Of a stretch of DNA of 64,000 bases, positions 25,304-34,500 are shown one piece after another; position 1 is the stretch's first letter, and every line of letters begins with the position of its first letter. Under the pieces are notes generated by a model. That model was given only the letters and a program-made list of their open reading frames with translations. It had not been told where the DNA came from and did not search any database. This DNA is from Nonomuraea sediminis. GTDB taxonomy: Bacteria; Actinomycetota; Actinomycetes; Streptosporangiales; Streptosporangiaceae. Location of the stretch: positions 558,001-622,000 of the forward strand of contig NZ_JAHDTI010000002.1 in the NCBI RefSeq assembly GCF_018531495.1. The letters are read 5' to 3'. The position numbers and the translations under genes were made by a program.

Positions 25304-25745
25304 ACTAAGTGCCACTCCGCAGGGCGAGTGACGTGTTCGTGCATGCTCATATGCCACACATGGATAAGATACTCCTAAAATCACCAAAGAGTGGCGCTCG
25401 CCCTCTTAGCGCGTTTTACCTGGGCAAATACGTTCCACTAGGACAACTCTCCACCGTACTCGTGGCGCTCGCCAAGTACGACGACCTCGACGTCGACCGG
25501 CTGGTGCTGGTATCCGCTCAGGAATTCAGCCGCCCGGCAGCCCTAAAGGCCAGCCACCCCCGGGCCAGCCGATCGCCTGGCCAGGCTCAAGCAGCTCAGC
25601 GTGGAGACGAGGGAGTCAAGCTGAACGACCTGGGCGCGCTCCGCGGCACCGTCGAGGTCAACGGCCAAGCTCCCGTCCGTCCACGCGTCTCTCGCGGAAT
25701 GCACCCGCAGACGCGCGAACGGATGCGGACGACGAACGCGAACGA
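25304..25745 (+). other. Unassigned stretch with one open frame of doubtful reality
   Basis: An open frame runs from ATG 25309 to 25812 (167 codons). Its first 60 codons are less GC-rich than the surroundings. A stretch KYVPLGQLSTVLVALAKYDDLDVDRLVLVSA looks protein-like, but the rest is Arg/Pro-rich as in non-coding frames. It overlaps the opposite small HTH gene. I see no family and treat it as a probable remnant. Confidence 0.25.
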
Positions 25746-26030
25746 TTACGGATCGTGCACCTCAGGCAGAGCCTGCCAACCCCCTCGCCCGGCCTGCTGG
25801 AGGCGCTGGTAAACCCAGGAGCGCCGCATACCGGTGGCGTGGATGAGGTCTGCGATGCTCACTCCCTCATCCGGGGCTTGCCTGAGGACCAGGCTCAGGG
25901 TCTCCTCGGCCTGCCGTACAGCGCTGTCGCGCGTGGGCTGAGGGGATGCGTGCATCTCCGACGCGCCCTCCAGGGCTTGGCGCGACACGTCATCCAGGTG
26001 CGGACGGATACCCGTCGAGGGCCGCCCCAC
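25746..26030 (-). CDS. Small protein with helix-turn-helix-like C-terminus
   Basis: 94 residues from a GTG start (26030). The C-terminal half, GVSIADLIHATGMRRSWVYQRLQQ, has the pattern of a helix-turn-helix as used in sporulation-switch or resolvase-like DNA binding, with the recognition helix around RRSWVYQRL. The N-terminal half is Gln/Glu-rich and possibly helical. No ribosome site is obvious, so the start is uncertain. It may be a small regulator or the remnant of a larger mobile-element protein. Confidence 0.5.
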   Translation of the reverse strand: MGRPSTGIRPHLDDVSRQALEGASEMHASPQPTRDSAVRQAEETLSLVLRQAPDEGVSIADLIHATGMRRSWVYQRLQQAGRGGWQALPEVHDP

Positions 26031-26078
26031 TTCAATGGGGAGCTAGTGGGCGGCCAATCAAGACGCCCGTTCGACCGA

Positions 26079-26801
26079 CTAGTTGAAGTGCCTCTTCGCG
26101 CGCATCCCAAGCACGGGTATGGCGGCAATCTTCTCCGCTGGCATGCTCGGCCAGATCAGACCGCTCGGCCGCCGGGAAGGAGGGCAGACAATGATGTCCC
26201 TCTCCGTGACAATCAGATCCACGCGAAAATCATGTTCCGCCTCAGGCAGTTCCTCGTCCACAACCTGGAGGGAATGGACAGTGGTGACGAAAATCGTGTC
26301 GTCATTCACCAAACCGTCCTCGGTCAACAGCGCCACTTCGATGTCCGAGTAGCCGGCGCCTTTGCCCAGCCGCACACCCTGGCGGTTGACTGCGACGGTG
26401 CCACACACCACCAGGTCGATCGGCCGCATCTCCTCCGTGCCCACACGGGGACTACTCGCCGCAGCCACACGGCTGGTCGCGGCCTGGGCAGGAGGAATCT
26501 CCGACTGCGCCGGATCGATCAAATAGAAGGGCTGAACCGTCGCGATCTTCGGGACAGCCATGTACAGCAGCTTTCCCGCGGCAAGCGCGCGGGCCCGAAC
26601 CGGCAGCTGCGCGGTGTCAGGATTGGCCTTGACCGTCGCCGCCTGCTGCCATGGAGCGGTCGAGGCGAGTAGTTCAGCAGCGCGCTCAGAGCCGATGAAG
26701 TTGGGGATGTACCCGCGGGCATCAGGCGTCGAGACCCCGGCATCGATAAGGGCAGACCACACGCGCTGCCGAACAGCATGCTTCTGCTCATCAACGCCCA
26801 T
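26079..26801 (-). CDS. 5-formyltetrahydrofolate cyclo-ligase-like protein
   Basis: 240 residues. The block GVRLGKGAGYSDIEVALL matches the conserved G-R-L-G-x-G-x-G-Y-x-D motif of the 5-FTHF cyclo-ligase/YgfA family, and the N-terminus (KHAVRQRVWSALIDAG) has the family's K-x-x-x-R start. True cyclo-ligases convert 5-formyl-THF to 5,10-methenyl-THF using ATP. GAGYSD instead of the common GGGYYD, plus a longer C-terminus, places this in a divergent actinobacterial branch, so the activity is not certain. Twelve bases separate it from the upstream XRE regulator, so the two are probably co-transcribed. Confidence 0.8.
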   Translation of the reverse strand: MGVDEQKHAVRQRVWSALIDAGVSTPDARGYIPNFIGSERAAELLASTAPWQQAATVKANPDTAQLPVRARALAAGKLLYMAVPKIATVQPFYLIDPAQSEIPPAQAATSRVAAASSPRVGTEEMRPIDLVVCGTVAVNRQGVRLGKGAGYSDIEVALLTEDGLVNDDTIFVTTVHSLQVVDEELPEAEHDFRVDLIVTERDIIVCPPSRRPSGLIWPSMPAEKIAAIPVLGMRAKRHFN

Positions 26802-26813
26802 ACACCTACCCCA

Positions 26814-27965
26814 TCACGTGGTCATCAGCGCGAACAGTCGATCGCTGATCTCCTGCACCCAGGGCTCGTGCCGCCACGGCGCCAGCTCACGCCCCGCGGC
26901 GAAGGCGACGTTCATCCCGCCGCCTCCTCGTGTCTCCTCTATCAGGTCGATCGCTTCGTGGAGGGTGCCGCACGCCTCTTCGAGCTTGCCCTGACGGATA
27001 TATGCCAAGGTGAGGTTGCCCAAAACGATGGCCTGCGATTTCTTCCACTCGACCAGACTCCGAGCGGTCCGCGTCAGGATCTCTTCGGCCTTGCCGTTGG
27101 CTCCAAGCGACAGATAGCAGGAGCCTGCCAGGCGGTCGAACTGCGAGGAGGAGAACATGGTGATGGCTTCGTCGTCGGGGCGGATGCGGCCGAAGCTGAC
27201 CTCTGCGGCGCTCAAGGCCTTCTCGCACTCCCGACGCTGCCCGAGCATCGCGTGGGCCTCACCCACATGGAGGTATCCGAGGCCGGTCAAGACGTTGCTC
27301 ACCGACCCGCTGACGAGCGCAGTCTCACGGCACAATCTCAGGCCTGCCCGTGGATCCTTGGTCCCATAGAGCGCCACGAAGCCCTTGCGGAGCTGCGCGT
27401 GACTCTCCAGCACCGGATCCGCGATCTCTCTGGCAGCTGCTATCGCCTGGTCGAAGTAGCGCACCGGCCCAACGTCGTCACGTCGTTGAGAGGCGTCCCA
27501 GACGAGCTGACCCATCAACGTGGCCGACTCTGCGACCGAGAAGCAGAGCTCGCGACGGATCCGTGCAGTCGGAGCGAAGTTGCGCAGAAGCGTGACCTGG
27601 CTGTGGCACTGGCCGGCGGTCGCCAGCAGCGACGCGGACGAGGCTGTGTCGTACTCCGCAGTGAGGCGCTCGATCTCCTGCGCCAGCTGAGCAACTGTAA
27701 CCAGGTCAACCATCGCCGGATTCTGCAGCGTGAAGGCGAGCCGTTCCTCGTCCATGGCTGACGAAGTCAGCACGTCGTCCAGTTCTGCGAGCGTCAGCTG
27801 GAGCACCGCGGCAATCGTGGGACGGTGCCATGGCCGAGGCTCGGTCTCACCGCTCTCCCAGCGCACAACCGTCGAACGCTCGACACCGACGGCATGCGCC
27901 AGACTTTCTTGAGAAAATCCCAGCGTTTTGCGGCGTTGTGTCAGCTTTAGACGTCGTTTCGGCAC
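26814..27965 (-). CDS. XRE-family regulator with TPR-like C-terminal region
   Basis: 383 residues from GTG 27965, with AGGAG seven bases upstream. Residues about 5-55 are a helix-turn-helix of the XRE/Cro type (FSQESLAHAVGVERSTVVRWESG). The remaining 300 residues are all-helical with TPR-like spacing (for example AEEILTRTARSLVEWKKSQAIVLGN cut here into repeats). Such proteins in actinomycetes sense an unknown signal and often sit opposite an ATPase gene, as here. The palindrome at 27999-28008 in the shared promoter region is a likely binding site (inference). Confidence 0.88.
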   Translation of the reverse strand: MPKRRLKLTQRRKTLGFSQESLAHAVGVERSTVVRWESGETEPRPWHRPTIAAVLQLTLAELDDVLTSSAMDEERLAFTLQNPAMVDLVTVAQLAQEIERLTAEYDTASSASLLATAGQCHSQVTLLRNFAPTARIRRELCFSVAESATLMGQLVWDASQRRDDVGPVRYFDQAIAAAREIADPVLESHAQLRKGFVALYGTKDPRAGLRLCRETALVSGSVSNVLTGLGYLHVGEAHAMLGQRRECEKALSAAEVSFGRIRPDDEAITMFSSSQFDRLAGSCYLSLGANGKAEEILTRTARSLVEWKKSQAIVLGNLTLAYIRQGKLEEACGTLHEAIDLIEETRGGGGMNVAFAAGRELAPWRHEPWVQEISDRLFALMTT

Positions 27966-27985
27966 GCTGCGCTCCTACCGTGAAA

Positions 27986-28014
27986 TTGACAGGAGGTTCT
28001 TACGTAAGTATTCC
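27986..28014 (+). promoter_or_regulatory. Promoter with embedded palindrome, divergent XRE/ATPase region
   Basis: TTGACA at 27986-27991 and TATTCC at 28009-28014 are separated by 17 bases, a good sigma-70-type match reading towards the ATPase gene. The perfect 10-base palindrome CTTACGTAAG (27999-28008) sits in the spacer, so a protein bound there would block the promoter. The XRE regulator is the obvious candidate. Confidence 0.6.
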
Positions 28015-28115
28015 TCCTTTTCTCGCAGGTCGCAGGGCTAATGCGGCAGCGATGCGCCATTCCTGCACAGATCTGCTGTGGAGGATGCGACGGCTTCAGC
28101 GTTTTCTTCAGGGCT

Positions 28116-28535
28116 ATGACCAGCCGCCTGTCGAGCGACATCCTGTCCCGCTCCTACACCCTGTCCTCAGTCAGCGCCTCCGTGCCCGCTGCCCGCATCT
28201 GGGTACGGCAGATGCTCGCTCGATGGAAGCTCACGCAGCTCACCGAGCCCGCCGAACTGCTGGTCTCGGAGCTGATCACCAATGCGATCAAGCACGCCAA
28301 GACCGGCGGAGCACCCATCACGCTCGTACTGAGCCATGTGTCCGGCACCCTCCGGCTCGAGGTCCACGACCCTGACCAGAACGGCCGGCCCATCCCTCAG
28401 CAACCCGCAGCCGACGAAGAGGTAGGGCGTGGGCTATGGATCGTCGGAACCTTCGCCGACCGCTGGGACGTCGAGATCACCGAGGTCGGCAAGGCGGTCT
28501 GGTTCGAGCTGGACACTGCCGGAGCGATGGCATGA
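28116..28535 (+). CDS. ATP-binding regulatory protein (anti-sigma/HATPase type)
   Basis: 139 residues from ATG 28116; an upstream in-frame ATG at 28041 would add a Cys-rich leader without family support. GHKL ATPase signatures are present: an N box (LLVSELITNAIKHA), a G1-like box (VHDPDQNGRP) and a G2 box (GRGLWIVGTFADRW). Small single-domain proteins of this type act as anti-sigma or switch kinases. It stands opposite the XRE regulator, an arrangement common in actinomycetes, and overlaps the following methyltransferase gene (ATGA). Confidence 0.85.
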   Translation: MTSRLSSDILSRSYTLSSVSASVPAARIWVRQMLARWKLTQLTEPAELLVSELITNAIKHAKTGGAPITLVLSHVSGTLRLEVHDPDQNGRPIPQQPAADEEVGRGLWIVGTFADRWDVEITEVGKAVWFELDTAGAMA

Positions 28536-29266
28536 GCGAGCACAACGGGGCATGCCCGCTCATCGACATCACGAGGCCTAACGAGGCGCGAATCCACGAC
28601 TATCTCCTGGGCGGCAATGTCAACTACGGAGCCGATCGAGCGGCAGCGGAGGAGTTGAAGGTCACCATTCCCCACCTCGCGGAGAGCGTGCGGGATGCCC
28701 GTGACTTTCATCGCCGAGTAGTGAGATACGTGGCTCGGAAGACTGGCATCAGACAGTTCATCGCCGTCAGCGGCGGTCTGCCAACGCAAGACAACGTCCA
28801 CGCGGTGGCTCAAGCAATCACCCCTGATGCCCGAGCCGTCTACGTGGACCGCGACCCCATGACCGTCACGCTCGCGCGCGCTCTGCTCGCGAGGACGCCC
28901 GGTGTTACGGCCGTCCTCGGCGGGTCACAGGACCTTTGCGAAGTCCTCCACGGACAGCAACTCCAAGCGCTCGTGGACTTGGATCGTCCCGTAGCGATCC
29001 TGCTCATGCGCCTGTTCACAGGCGAGGCGACGCACGTCGGCATCGGCCACCTGGGCGACGTCATCGCTCCCGGCAGTTACCTGGCGGCCACGTACCCAAC
29101 CGTCTCTTGCCCGAATGCGTGCTCCGATGGACTCCGCTTGGTAGAACCCGGCTTCGTCGATGTCCGGGATTGGCGTCCGGACTCAGACCGCAGACATCCC
29201 ACGGCGCCCACCCTGTTCTACGGCGGGGTGGCTCACAAGCCTCTTCTCTGGGCCGTAGCCGCGTGA
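28532..29266 (+). CDS. SAM-dependent methyltransferase, DUF574/Methyltransf_19 type
   Basis: 244 residues. The start RPNEARIHDYLLGGNVNYGADR is cut at the N-terminal signature (PNEARIHDYLLGG) of the actinobacterial Methyltransf_19 family; AVYVDRDPMT is the SAM-binding acidic loop. The family motif for the glycine-rich loop (usually D-x-G-x-G-x-P) here reads FIAVSGGLPTQ, with Ser-Gly-Gly in place of D-x-G-S-G, so the acidic residue is lost. Substrate is unknown for the family. Four-base overlap with the upstream ATPase gene. Confidence 0.85.
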   Translation: MSEHNGACPLIDITRPNEARIHDYLLGGNVNYGADRAAAEELKVTIPHLAESVRDARDFHRRVVRYVARKTGIRQFIAVSGGLPTQDNVHAVAQAITPDARAVYVDRDPMTVTLARALLARTPGVTAVLGGSQDLCEVLHGQQLQALVDLDRPVAILLMRLFTGEATHVGIGHLGDVIAPGSYLAATYPTVSCPNACSDGLRLVEPGFVDVRDWRPDSDRRHPTAPTLFYGGVAHKPLLWAVAA

Positions 29267-29272
29267 TCCGCG

Positions 29273-29551
29273 ATGTCGCACGACCAAACCTCTGGGTGCA
29301 TCAGCCCGCACACCATGGCGCCGGACCCCGGTTCCAGGGAACTCGATTGGGACAGGCCGCGAGCAGGTGAACGTGTCCGAGTCATCAGGTGGACATGTGA
29401 CTGCCTCCTGCCTGTCTACGAGCTCTGCGCCGCAGGCGGTCAGTACTTCATCCGCCGAAACGAGACCGACTCTGTCGCCGAGACCGCAAGGCTGCGATGC
29501 CAGGAAGCGGAGGACCTCTGGTTGACGCTCCTTGCGGGACGGGCGCATTGA
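29273..29551 (+). CDS. Small conserved actinobacterial protein, unknown function
   Basis: 92 residues from ATG 29273; ATG 29315 (78 residues) is equally possible, since neither has a clear ribosome site. The core VRVIRWTCDCLLPVYELCAAGG contains a C-x-C pair and a further Cys, followed by FIRRN. Proteins of this look often accompany XRE/ATPase pairs in actinomycetes. Six bases downstream of the methyltransferase gene and probably in its operon. Confidence 0.6.
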   Translation: MSHDQTSGCISPHTMAPDPGSRELDWDRPRAGERVRVIRWTCDCLLPVYELCAAGGQYFIRRNETDSVAETARLRCQEAEDLWLTLLAGRAH

Positions 29552-29855
29552 GCCAACGAGTACCACCGGGTCGAGCCAGAAGATCGATGACTGCTACAGA
29601 AGCACGACCTGAGCGAACTCCGCGCGTGACGACTGCTTGACCACCAGGTCTGCCCGCGTTAGGCCGATGGGTGAGCAAGGTGCCAAGTAGGTTGTCCGCC
29701 AGCAAGAACGGCTCGGGAAGGAGGACGGCTCCCACTCACCCCTCTGGCCCCGGATCAGCCCATGAAGCTGTGATCGAGCCGACATACCCTCGGCTTTACC
29801 CGGCCTCTTGGGGGCTTCGGAAAATGACCTCTGACGTGCACTACTGCCGCCAAAA
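29552..29855. other. Convergent intergenic region, no gene seen
   Basis: About 300 bases between two converging genes. Open frames exist but look non-coding. No strong hairpin with a T-run was found. Confidence 0.5.
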
Positions 29856-30959
29856 TCAGCGCAGTACTTCGAAGTCGGACGGATGGAGTTCAAGCCGTCG
29901 CTGAGTAGGAACTAGCTGACCGATCACCGACACCTGGCGCTCCTCCTGGTGCGCGTCCAGCGCCTGAGCGTACTGCTGAGGATTGAGAACCACCCAGATC
30001 GAGCGCGAGGTGGCCTGCCTGGCGACGCGAAGCTCCCCGCGGATCTTCACTCTACCGGGCTCGTCCCGATCGCGACGGGTACTGACGACCAGTCCAGTGA
30101 TCGCGGCCTGCCCTCCTTGCCCGAGCAGGCGTAGTTGCTGACCAGCCTGCTTGATGGCACCGAGCGCCCAGGGGTCGAACCTCGTCGGCCCCGCCGTCGC
30201 CCAGTCGGGAGGTGCGAGCCCCCTTGACCAACTGAAGCCCACCTCAACCGGCCAACCAGAATCTGGTCCAGCCAGATTGACTAGGGCTTCGCAGAAGTTG
30301 GCGGAGATGCCGCGGTCAATGTAGTCGTCGAAGATACCCAGACCATGCTCGGAGACCTTTGTAGCGGCCTCATGTGCCGCCAGTATCGCGTCGTTCATGC
30401 GCAGGAGAACCCGTCGGTTGAAGGGCAGTGGATCCCCGTCTCCGAAGAGAGCATCCTGGGCCGGCTGGCTCAACGGAACCTGAACGGTGAAGACGTAGCT
30501 GCCTACCTGGGTCGTGCCCAGCCGGACTTGTCGTAGAAAGGCATGCGCGGTTTCCGGTGCTTGCCCAACGTGGATCGGGGAGGTGCCATCGACCGAGACT
30601 CTGGCAGCGGCCTTCAGCAGATCCCGGACTCCCTCCAAGGCCTTGAGGCCTGCCATCAATGGGGTGGTCCCCTGGGGGGTGTCCGGTTGGGTGCGGAAGA
30701 ACTGCCTGTCTGTCAGCGGTTCGGTGATGTCCCGGACGATGTCCCAGTCGGCACGGTGTTCCACCCGAGACAGGACGCGCACGACCTCGCGCAGCCGGTC
30801 CTGGTAGTCGCGATAAGCAGGCTCATGAGGTACCAGGACCTCGCCCGCACCGTCCAGATGCCAGATCACCGCACCACGCCAGGTATCGATCCGCTGCCAC
30901 CCCTGGCTAGCCAGATAATCGGACAGCTGAGCGGGGCTCACCACTGCGCGAGCATTCAC
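29856..30959 (-). CDS. Uncharacterised protein beside the defence operon
   Basis: 367 residues, GTG start overlapping the stop of the DUF4365 gene (GTGA), so the two are co-translated. No family name can be given. The N-terminus (LSDYLASQGWQRIDTWRGAVIWHLDG) looks like a small alpha/beta domain. The C-terminal third holds alternating hydrophobic strands ending in VSVIGQLVPTQRRLELHPSDFEVL. No catalytic motif, membrane segment or signal peptide is visible. Pairing with a nuclease-like gene and position against DISARM suggest a defence role (inference). Confidence 0.8.
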   Translation of the reverse strand: MNARAVVSPAQLSDYLASQGWQRIDTWRGAVIWHLDGAGEVLVPHEPAYRDYQDRLREVVRVLSRVEHRADWDIVRDITEPLTDRQFFRTQPDTPQGTTPLMAGLKALEGVRDLLKAAARVSVDGTSPIHVGQAPETAHAFLRQVRLGTTQVGSYVFTVQVPLSQPAQDALFGDGDPLPFNRRVLLRMNDAILAAHEAATKVSEHGLGIFDDYIDRGISANFCEALVNLAGPDSGWPVEVGFSWSRGLAPPDWATAGPTRFDPWALGAIKQAGQQLRLLGQGGQAAITGLVVSTRRDRDEPGRVKIRGELRVARQATSRSIWVVLNPQQYAQALDAHQEERQVSVIGQLVPTQRRLELHPSDFEVLR

Positions 30960-31492
30960 GACGCCTCCACGAGAGCCGGGCTCAGCAGCGTCAACAGCGA
31001 TCGTACGGTGAGCAGGTTGTTCTTGGGAACGCGCACCTGGCGGCGCTTGGTCTTGCTGGGTGACGCGATAAGGGGTTCGTCGACGAAGGACACCCAGTAG
31101 GCGGCGTGTGCCAGGTGGAGAGCGAAGTGGTCCGCGTCAGTGAATTCCCAGGGATCGTCCGGCACGAGTACGAGAACGAGATATCGAGGCACCTGGAGCA
31201 GCCCAGCGAGCGCGTTGAACTGAGTCTCGCTCAGCCCGTCGTAGTCCCACCATTCGTGATCATCATCTCTCGGCCAGCGAGACCAGGACTTGACCTGGAT
31301 CTCGATTTGCGGGTAGCGAACCGTCCCGTGCTCGCCGGGATATCCGACCGCGAAGTCAACACCTGAACGGTCAGGGCTCCTCTTGTCGCACTGCAGCCCA
31401 GCGGCCTTCGCCAGCACGTGAACGAAGGCTTCTCCATACTCACCCTGGTGGGTCTGGCGATCCAGAGACATGGCCGCCTCAAGATCCCACAT
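30956..31492 (-). CDS. DUF4365 domain protein, predicted PD-(D/E)xK-type nuclease
   Basis: 178 residues from ATG 31492; the inner ATG at 31471 has a weak GAGG site and is possible. QGEYGEAFVHVLAKAAGL and, further on, GVDFAV and IEIQVKSWSR are the hallmarks of DUF4365. The D...E-x-Q-x-K pattern fits a PD-(D/E)xK-like active centre (D in GVDF, E and K in EIQVK). Proteins of this kind are common in restriction and defence loci. It diverges from the DISARM operon with a 78-base shared promoter region and could add a nuclease to it (inference). Confidence 0.82.
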   Translation of the reverse strand: MWDLEAAMSLDRQTHQGEYGEAFVHVLAKAAGLQCDKRSPDRSGVDFAVGYPGEHGTVRYPQIEIQVKSWSRWPRDDDHEWWDYDGLSETQFNALAGLLQVPRYLVLVLVPDDPWEFTDADHFALHLAHAAYWVSFVDEPLIASPSKTKRRQVRVPKNNLLTVRSLLTLLSPALVEAS

Positions 31493-31570
31493 CCGGAGGA
31501 GCGCGACAAGGCAGACTTATATGCCTCTGCCGGTGATTGCATCGATGCTCAGAGTAATTACGGTAAATGA
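31493..31570. promoter_or_regulatory. Divergent promoter region between DUF4365 and DISARM genes
   Basis: The 78 bases are AT-richer than either flank. Read to the left, TATAAG (complement of 31516-31521) is a good -10 candidate. Read to the right, TAATTA near 31554-31559 or the following TAAATG may be the -10 of the 23-kb operon. No ribosome site precedes ATG 31571, so that gene may have a very short or absent leader. Confidence 0.4.
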
Positions 31571-34500
31571 ATGGATCATGCCGGTTGGCTGAGCATGGTC
31601 GAGATCTCGGGGCCGTGGCTCAGCGTTCCCGTACTCCGGCAGGCGTGGCCGGCGCTGGACTCCATCACCAAACCCGATCGCGACCGGTTGCGCGCCGCGC
31701 ACGCAAGCTGGCGAGGCGGCCAGTCCACCACTGTTGAGTGGATCAACTACGTCCTGCGTGACCTCCTGCGCTGGGACGACGGCCTCCACATGGGCGGTTT
31801 GGAGCACCTCGCAGTGCAGCTGCCGCTGCAGGGCACAATGATCAAACCAACATTTGCACTCACCATCCCGGGCGAGGAGCCCAAGCCCGACGCCATCCGC
31901 CTTCTCGGGATCATCACATCCGAGAACCTTTCGTCGCAGACGGGCATGCTGGCCAGCACCTGTCGCAAGCTCGGTGTCGAACTGGGCCTGGTAACCGACG
32001 GCCGCCGGTGGACATTGGTGTGGGTGCCCGCAGATCGTACGGCGACAGGTACGTTCGACGCAGCCAACTGGCCGGAGCGGGCCGAGCGAGACGTGGTACG
32101 CGCGTTCTTCTCGCTGCTCAACGCTGACCGGTTTTTCACCGTACCCGAGAGCGAGCGGCTGCCCGCACTGTTCCATGCCAGCGGACAGAGCTCGGAGGAC
32201 ATCACGGAGGCGCTAGGCGTCCAGGTACGACAAGCGGTGGAACTGCTAGTCACGAGCGTCGGCCGCATGACTCAGGAGGAAGATTCGCTCCACCACGTGC
32301 CCGCGCACGACATCTACCGAGGCGCGGTTACCGTCATGATGAGGGTCGTTTTCGTCCTTTATGCAGAAGAGCGGGGTGTGCTTCCGGCTGACAATGATCT
32401 TTATGCCGCGTCCTATTCGGTGGGGCAGTTGTGCGCCGATCTGGAGCGACGCGCGTTGGCAGGATCCGAGGAGGAGCTGACACACAGCACGGCCGCCTGG
32501 CACCGTTTGCTTGCCCTGTTCACTGTCGTCTACAACGGAACTGATCATCCTCGACTGAAGATCCACGCGTACGACGGTTCTCTCTTCAATGCGGAGCATC
32601 ACTGGCTGCCGAAGACCGTAGATGACCGGACCGTGCTCCACATGCTGCGTGCCATTCAGTATGCGGAGTTCGGAAAAGGCAGGAATCGCGAGCGCCGCAA
32701 GCTCAGCTTCCGCTCCCTGGACGTGGAGCAAATCGGGTACGTCTACGAAGGGCTGCTGTCCTTTGACGCCCAGCGATCCACCGAGGTCGCCATCGGCCTG
32801 ATCGGCAAGCCCGGCAGGGAGAAGGAAGTCGAACTCACCATCATCGAACGGATCGGGCCTGATCCAGCAGCGCTTGCGGAGCGCTTTAAGGATTCCGGCA
32901 TAGGTACGGCCGGCGCCCTGGCTCGGCGGCTGACGCCTCTCGACGACGCGGGCAACTTGGAGGCCACTCGCAAGCTGCTGGCCGCCACGGAGGGCGACGC
33001 CGAGGTGGCCAAGCGGCTGTTGCCGTATTACGGAATCATCCGCCGAGATCTGCGTGGCCTGCCGCTGGTGATCCTGCCCGGCACGCCGTACGTCACGGAG
33101 TCACAGGTACGGCGCGCCACCGGCTCCCACTACACCCCACGAGATCTCGCGGAGAGAATCGTCAAGGGGGCGCTCGAGCCGCTCATCTATCGGGTCGGAC
33201 CGTTGCAGACGGCTGAGTTGAAGGAGTGGATCCCCAAGTCGTCAGACGAGATTCTCTCCTTGAGGATTGCCGATATCGCGATGGGGTCGGGAGCCTTTCT
33301 CGTCAGCGCGGCACGCTACCTCGGGGAGGCGTTGATCGCTGCGTGGAAGCGGGAAGGGCGGATTGACGACGCGGCCTGTACCGATGCCGAGGATGATCCC
33401 TTGCAGGCTGCAGCTCGCAGGGAGATCATCGAGCGCTGCCTCTACGGCGCCGACATCAATCCCATGGCCGTCGAGCTGGCCAAGTTGTCACTGTGGCTCG
33501 TCTCTGTCCAATCCGACCGGTCGTTCACGTTCCTCGACGACCGACTGGTAGTGGGAGATTCATTGCTGGGCCTCACCTCCGTCGAGCAGCTCGAATGCCT
33601 GCAACTGAGCGAGGACGTGCCCGCATTGCTGAGTGAGGCGGCAGGCCGGCGACGGGGGATTGTCGAGATCGAGGTGACCGGTGATCCGCTGAAGGCGCTC
33701 GCGCGGAAACGGGCCGTTCTGAGGTCCGTGGGGGAGGACATGGAACACGTGCGGTCGGCCGCCGACCTTCTGGTCGGCGCCCTGCTGGCACACGCCACCG
33801 GGGAGGGCAGGGGGAAGGCCAGGGGTCTTACGGTCGCCATCCAGAAGGCGTCCGCGCTCACCGTCTCCGGCAACCCCGAGCGTCAGAACGAACAAGCCAG
33901 GCAGTGGCTGGCAGCCGACCTCCCGAAGGACGTGCTGGAACGGCTACCGCTGCATTGGATGCTCACCTTCCCGGAGGTTTTCGCCCGGGAAGATGCGGGC
34001 TTCGACGCCATCATCGGTAATCCACCTTTCCTGGGCGGCCAGAAGCTCACTGGCGAGTACGGCGTCGGGTATCGGGAGTACCTGCTTCACCGGGTTGGCC
34101 GGGGTGATCGCGGAAGCGCGGATCTGGCTGCCTATTTCGTCCTACGGGCGCATGAGCTGCTCAACTCGGCGGGTCAGACCGGCTTGATCGCCACCAACAC
34201 GTTGGCGCAGGGAGACACGCGCCAGGTGGGACTGGATCGCCTCGTAGCGGAGGGGGTGACGATTCGGCTCGCGGAGAAATCAAAGCCATGGCCCACGAAG
34301 AGCGCCGTGCTGGAGTACTGCGCGGTGTGGACGACCCGAGTCGCCCCCGGAAGGAAGAGTCTGAGAATTGCCGACGGCCGGGTGGTCCGTGGCATCACGG
34401 CGTCCCTGGATCCCGAATCGGGAGTGTCGGGTACTCCGCGCCGGCTGCCCAGCAGTGGCGGTATCGCCTTCATCGGTTCGTATGTCCTGGGTCTCGGATT

